Assembly (NCBI GenBank): GCA_904502175.1
Contig: CAJGDU010000044.1
Coordinates: 1-8,204 of the forward strand
Direction of reading: 5' to 3'
DNA: 8,204 nt
DNA from: Clostridiaceae bacterium
GTDB lineage: Bacteria > Bacillota > Clostridia > Oscillospirales > Acutalibacteraceae
The notes beneath the pieces are model-generated. The model made no database searches, was not told the DNA's origin, and saw only the letters and a program-made list of their open reading frames with translations. Numbering within the stretch: position 1 is the first letter of the stretch; each line of letters starts with the position of its first letter. Position numbers and translations under genes: made by a program. Positions 6,578 to 8,204 of this stretch are shown in pieces.

Positions 6578-7912
6578 ATGTACACATTCAGACCGGAAAC
6601 CGACTTTGCCGCCTTCGACGCGTTCGTAGAGGAGCACCACGGCCAGTACCAGCAGTGCTCTCTGTGGCCGAAGGTCAAGACGGCCTGGGCACCGCATTTC
6701 TACGCCGGATTCGACGAGGCGGGAGAGCGGGTCCTCACCTGCCTGGTCCTGGAACGGGACCTGCCGGTGGCGGGCAAGCTCTGGTATGTGCCCTACGGCA
6801 CGGTCTCCGACATCACCAACGAGGCACTGCAGAAGGAGTTCACCGCGTTCCTCCGGGACGAGATGAAGGCCCACGGCGCCTTCTGTGTCATCGTCGACCC
6901 GCCGGTGCCGCTGCGCATCGACGGAGCGTCTCAGGAGGAAGGGCACGCGGCCCACAAGCTCCTGACCTCGCTCGGCTACCAGCTGAACACCGACCTGCCC
7001 TCGTATACTTACAAGCACCCGGTCCAGACCCTCATCCCGCTGCGCGATGAGAACGGCGAGCTCATCCCCGGAAAGCAGCTTCTGAAGAAGTGCGAGAAGG
7101 GCGTGCGCTATTCCGTCCGGGTCGGCGAGTCCCGCGGGCTCGACTGCGAGACCTATACCTTTGAGGACTTTGAGAAGGACCCGGCGCTGCTCGACGCGTT
7201 CGTCTCCGTCATGGACGACACCTCCGAGCGCAACGACTTCGTCCACCGGGACAACACCTATCTGAACCTGCTGTTCGGCACGCTGCGCGACTACACGGAC
7301 GTCATGATCGTCTACTATGACAAGGCGAAGGACACGGCCCTGCAGAACGCCCGGCTCGAGGAGCGGGCAAAGAAGGAGGCGGCCCTCGAGACCGCGCCTC
7401 AGAAGAAGATCAAGGGCCTCAAAAACGACATCGATGTCATCGACAAGAACACGAAGAGCTACAACGAGCGCATGGAGGAGACGAAGGACTATCCGGCCGA
7501 TGCCCGCATCCCGGTGGCCGGCGGTCTCACCATCCGCTACGGCGGCTTTGCCAACTGTGTGTTCGGCGGCACCCGGAACATCGTCCGGAACAACACCCGC
7601 TCGAGCCACTATATGAACTACCTGCGGCTGCTCCGGAGCATCGACCTCGGCTGCGACTACCACGACCTCGGTTACGTCCTCTGTGACTCCCCCGAGACCT
7701 TGGAGCCGGACGGCGCCCTCGGGCCGCTCAAACCCAACGAAGACTTTGTGGGCATCAGCAAGTTCAAACTGAGCTTCGGCGCCCATTACACCGAATACAT
7801 CGGCGAATACATCCTCGTCGGAAACGCGTTCCGGTACTGGCTCTACAAAGAGCTCATGCCGAAGGCGAAAAAGGCGAAAATGACGGCCGTCCGGCTGCTG
7901 AAACAGCGCTGA
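6578..7912 (+). CDS. FemA/FemB/FemX-family peptidoglycan bridge aminoacyltransferase
   Basis: A 444-residue protein of the FemABX (MurM) family. These enzymes transfer an amino acid from aminoacyl-tRNA to the side-chain amino group of stem-peptide residue 3 on lipid II or its nucleotide precursor. It has two GNAT-like halves. The first shows QCSLWPKVK (26-34) and LPVAGKLWYVPYGTV (62-76). The second ends with the family pattern ISKFKLSFG (393-401) and EYIGEYILVGN (406-416). Between them, residues about 252-303 form a charged helical stretch predicted to be the antiparallel coiled-coil arm of FemA and MurM; Weissella FemX lacks it. The protein has no signal peptide or membrane segment. The ATG at 6578 has GAGGAG six bases upstream, overlapping the murE stop, with a 10-base gap between the genes. 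The amino acid transferred (Gly, Ala, Ser or other) cannot be told from the sequence. Confidence 0.9.
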   Translation: MYTFRPETDFAAFDAFVEEHHGQYQQCSLWPKVKTAWAPHFYAGFDEAGERVLTCLVLERDLPVAGKLWYVPYGTVSDITNEALQKEFTAFLRDEMKAHGAFCVIVDPPVPLRIDGASQEEGHAAHKLLTSLGYQLNTDLPSYTYKHPVQTLIPLRDENGELIPGKQLLKKCEKGVRYSVRVGESRGLDCETYTFEDFEKDPALLDAFVSVMDDTSERNDFVHRDNTYLNLLFGTLRDYTDVMIVYYDKAKDTALQNARLEERAKKEAALETAPQKKIKGLKNDIDVIDKNTKSYNERMEETKDYPADARIPVAGGLTIRYGGFANCVFGGTRNIVRNNTRSSHYMNYLRLLRSIDLGCDYHDLGYVLCDSPETLEPDGALGPLKPNEDFVGISKFKLSFGAHYTEYIGEYILVGNAFRYWLYKELMPKAKKAKMTAVRLLKQR

Positions 7913-7918
7913 CGGCAC

Positions 7919-7925
7919 AGAGGAG
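7919..7925 (+). promoter_or_regulatory. Ribosome binding site for a TTG-started rlu gene
   Basis: AGAGGAG stands seven bases before TTG at 7933. No ATG or GTG is available in this frame between the femX-like stop and the first conserved residues, so this site decides the TTG start. Confidence 0.75.
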
Positions 7926-7932
7926 AAACGGC

Positions 7933-8204
7933 TTGCGTACGCTGCATTTCACCATTCCCGCAGAATACCATGAACGCAAAGTCCTGCATTACCTGAGAGG
8001 CCATGCAGGGCTTTCTTCTCGTGTCATCCGGAACCTCAAAACGTATGAGGACGGCATTCTTCTCAACGGGGAGCCGGTGCGGACCATCGACCGCCTTTCC
8101 GCGGGCGATGTGCTGACCGTGAACCTGCCGGACGACCCGCCGGAACAGGTGCCGCCCCTGCCGGACGCGCCGCTGCTGGAAGGGCCGCTGCCGGAGGTCC
8201 TCTA
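7933..8204 (+). CDS. RluA-family pseudouridine synthase, N-terminal part (runs off window)
   Basis: The first 90 codons of an RNA pseudouridine synthase of the RluA/RluD family, normally about 300 residues. Only the N-terminal S4 RNA-binding domain is visible: HYLRGHAGLSSRVIRNLK (about 17-34), then GILLNGEPV (39-47) and LSAGDVLTVNLPDD (53-66), which follows the family's S4-plus-linker pattern. The catalytic domain with its Asp lies beyond the window, so the target uridine and the class member cannot be determined. Translation starts at TTG. The gap to the femX-like gene is 20 bases with no terminator, so it is probably the third gene of the murE transcript. No functional link to wall synthesis is evident. 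A stand-alone S4 protein is less likely, given the proline-rich linker that continues to the edge. Confidence 0.85.
   Translation, partial: MRTLHFTIPAEYHERKVLHYLRGHAGLSSRVIRNLKTYEDGILLNGEPVRTIDRLSAGDVLTVNLPDDPPEQVPPLPDAPLLEGPLPEVL

Noticed and set aside
6512..7918. A 468-codon minus-strand frame opposite the FemABX gene
   Set aside because: It mirrors the real gene almost end to end, has no domain signature, and has no promoter or ribosome binding site of its own.

Overview
The window carries seven genes in two divergent groups around one short AT-rich intergenic region near position 4925-5055. Coding is about 60% GC with strongly GC-ending codons, which leaves long shadow reading frames on the opposite strands. 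Ribosome binding sites are classical (GGAGG / GAGGAG), the two promoters are sigma-A-like, and the ValS is of the Bacillota/clostridial type. The best guess is a GC-rich Bacillota bacterium. A Lys-type MurE beside a FemABX transferase suggests a lineage with a branched, non-diaminopimelate peptidoglycan, but the class cannot be fixed from this window.

Left half, minus strand, in transcription order: valS (valyl-tRNA synthetase), a strong hairpin, then a tightly packed potassium uptake cluster. The cluster holds a 144-residue RCK_N-only TrkA-like protein, a 219-residue RCK_N+RCK_C TrkA-like protein, and a TrkH-type membrane subunit cut by the window edge. The two RCK genes look like a TrkA split in two: the first keeps an intact nucleotide site and the second has lost most of its signature residues. 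The last two trk start codons lie 2 and 4 bases after the previous stop codon, so translation is probably coupled.

Right half, plus strand: a MurE-family ligase, a FemA/FemB/FemX-family aminoacyltransferase, and the start of an RluA-family pseudouridine synthase, with gaps of 10 and 20 bases. MurE adds the third residue of the stem peptide, and FemABX enzymes build the cross-bridge on the side chain of that residue, so the first two genes act on consecutive steps of the same pathway. The MurE lacks the DNPR motif of diaminopimelate-adding enzymes and has DDPG instead.

Between the groups, two near-consensus sigma-A promoters face away from each other with interleaved elements: each -35 box lies within the spacer of the other. 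They probably cannot be occupied at the same time. The valS leader is only about 36 bases and leaves no room for a T-box. I saw no RNA genes, mobile elements or CRISPR arrays. The window is mostly housekeeping. The points that most deserve a second look are the promoter architecture, the split TrkA, an Asp at a normally Gly filter position of TrkH, and the MurE/FemABX pairing.
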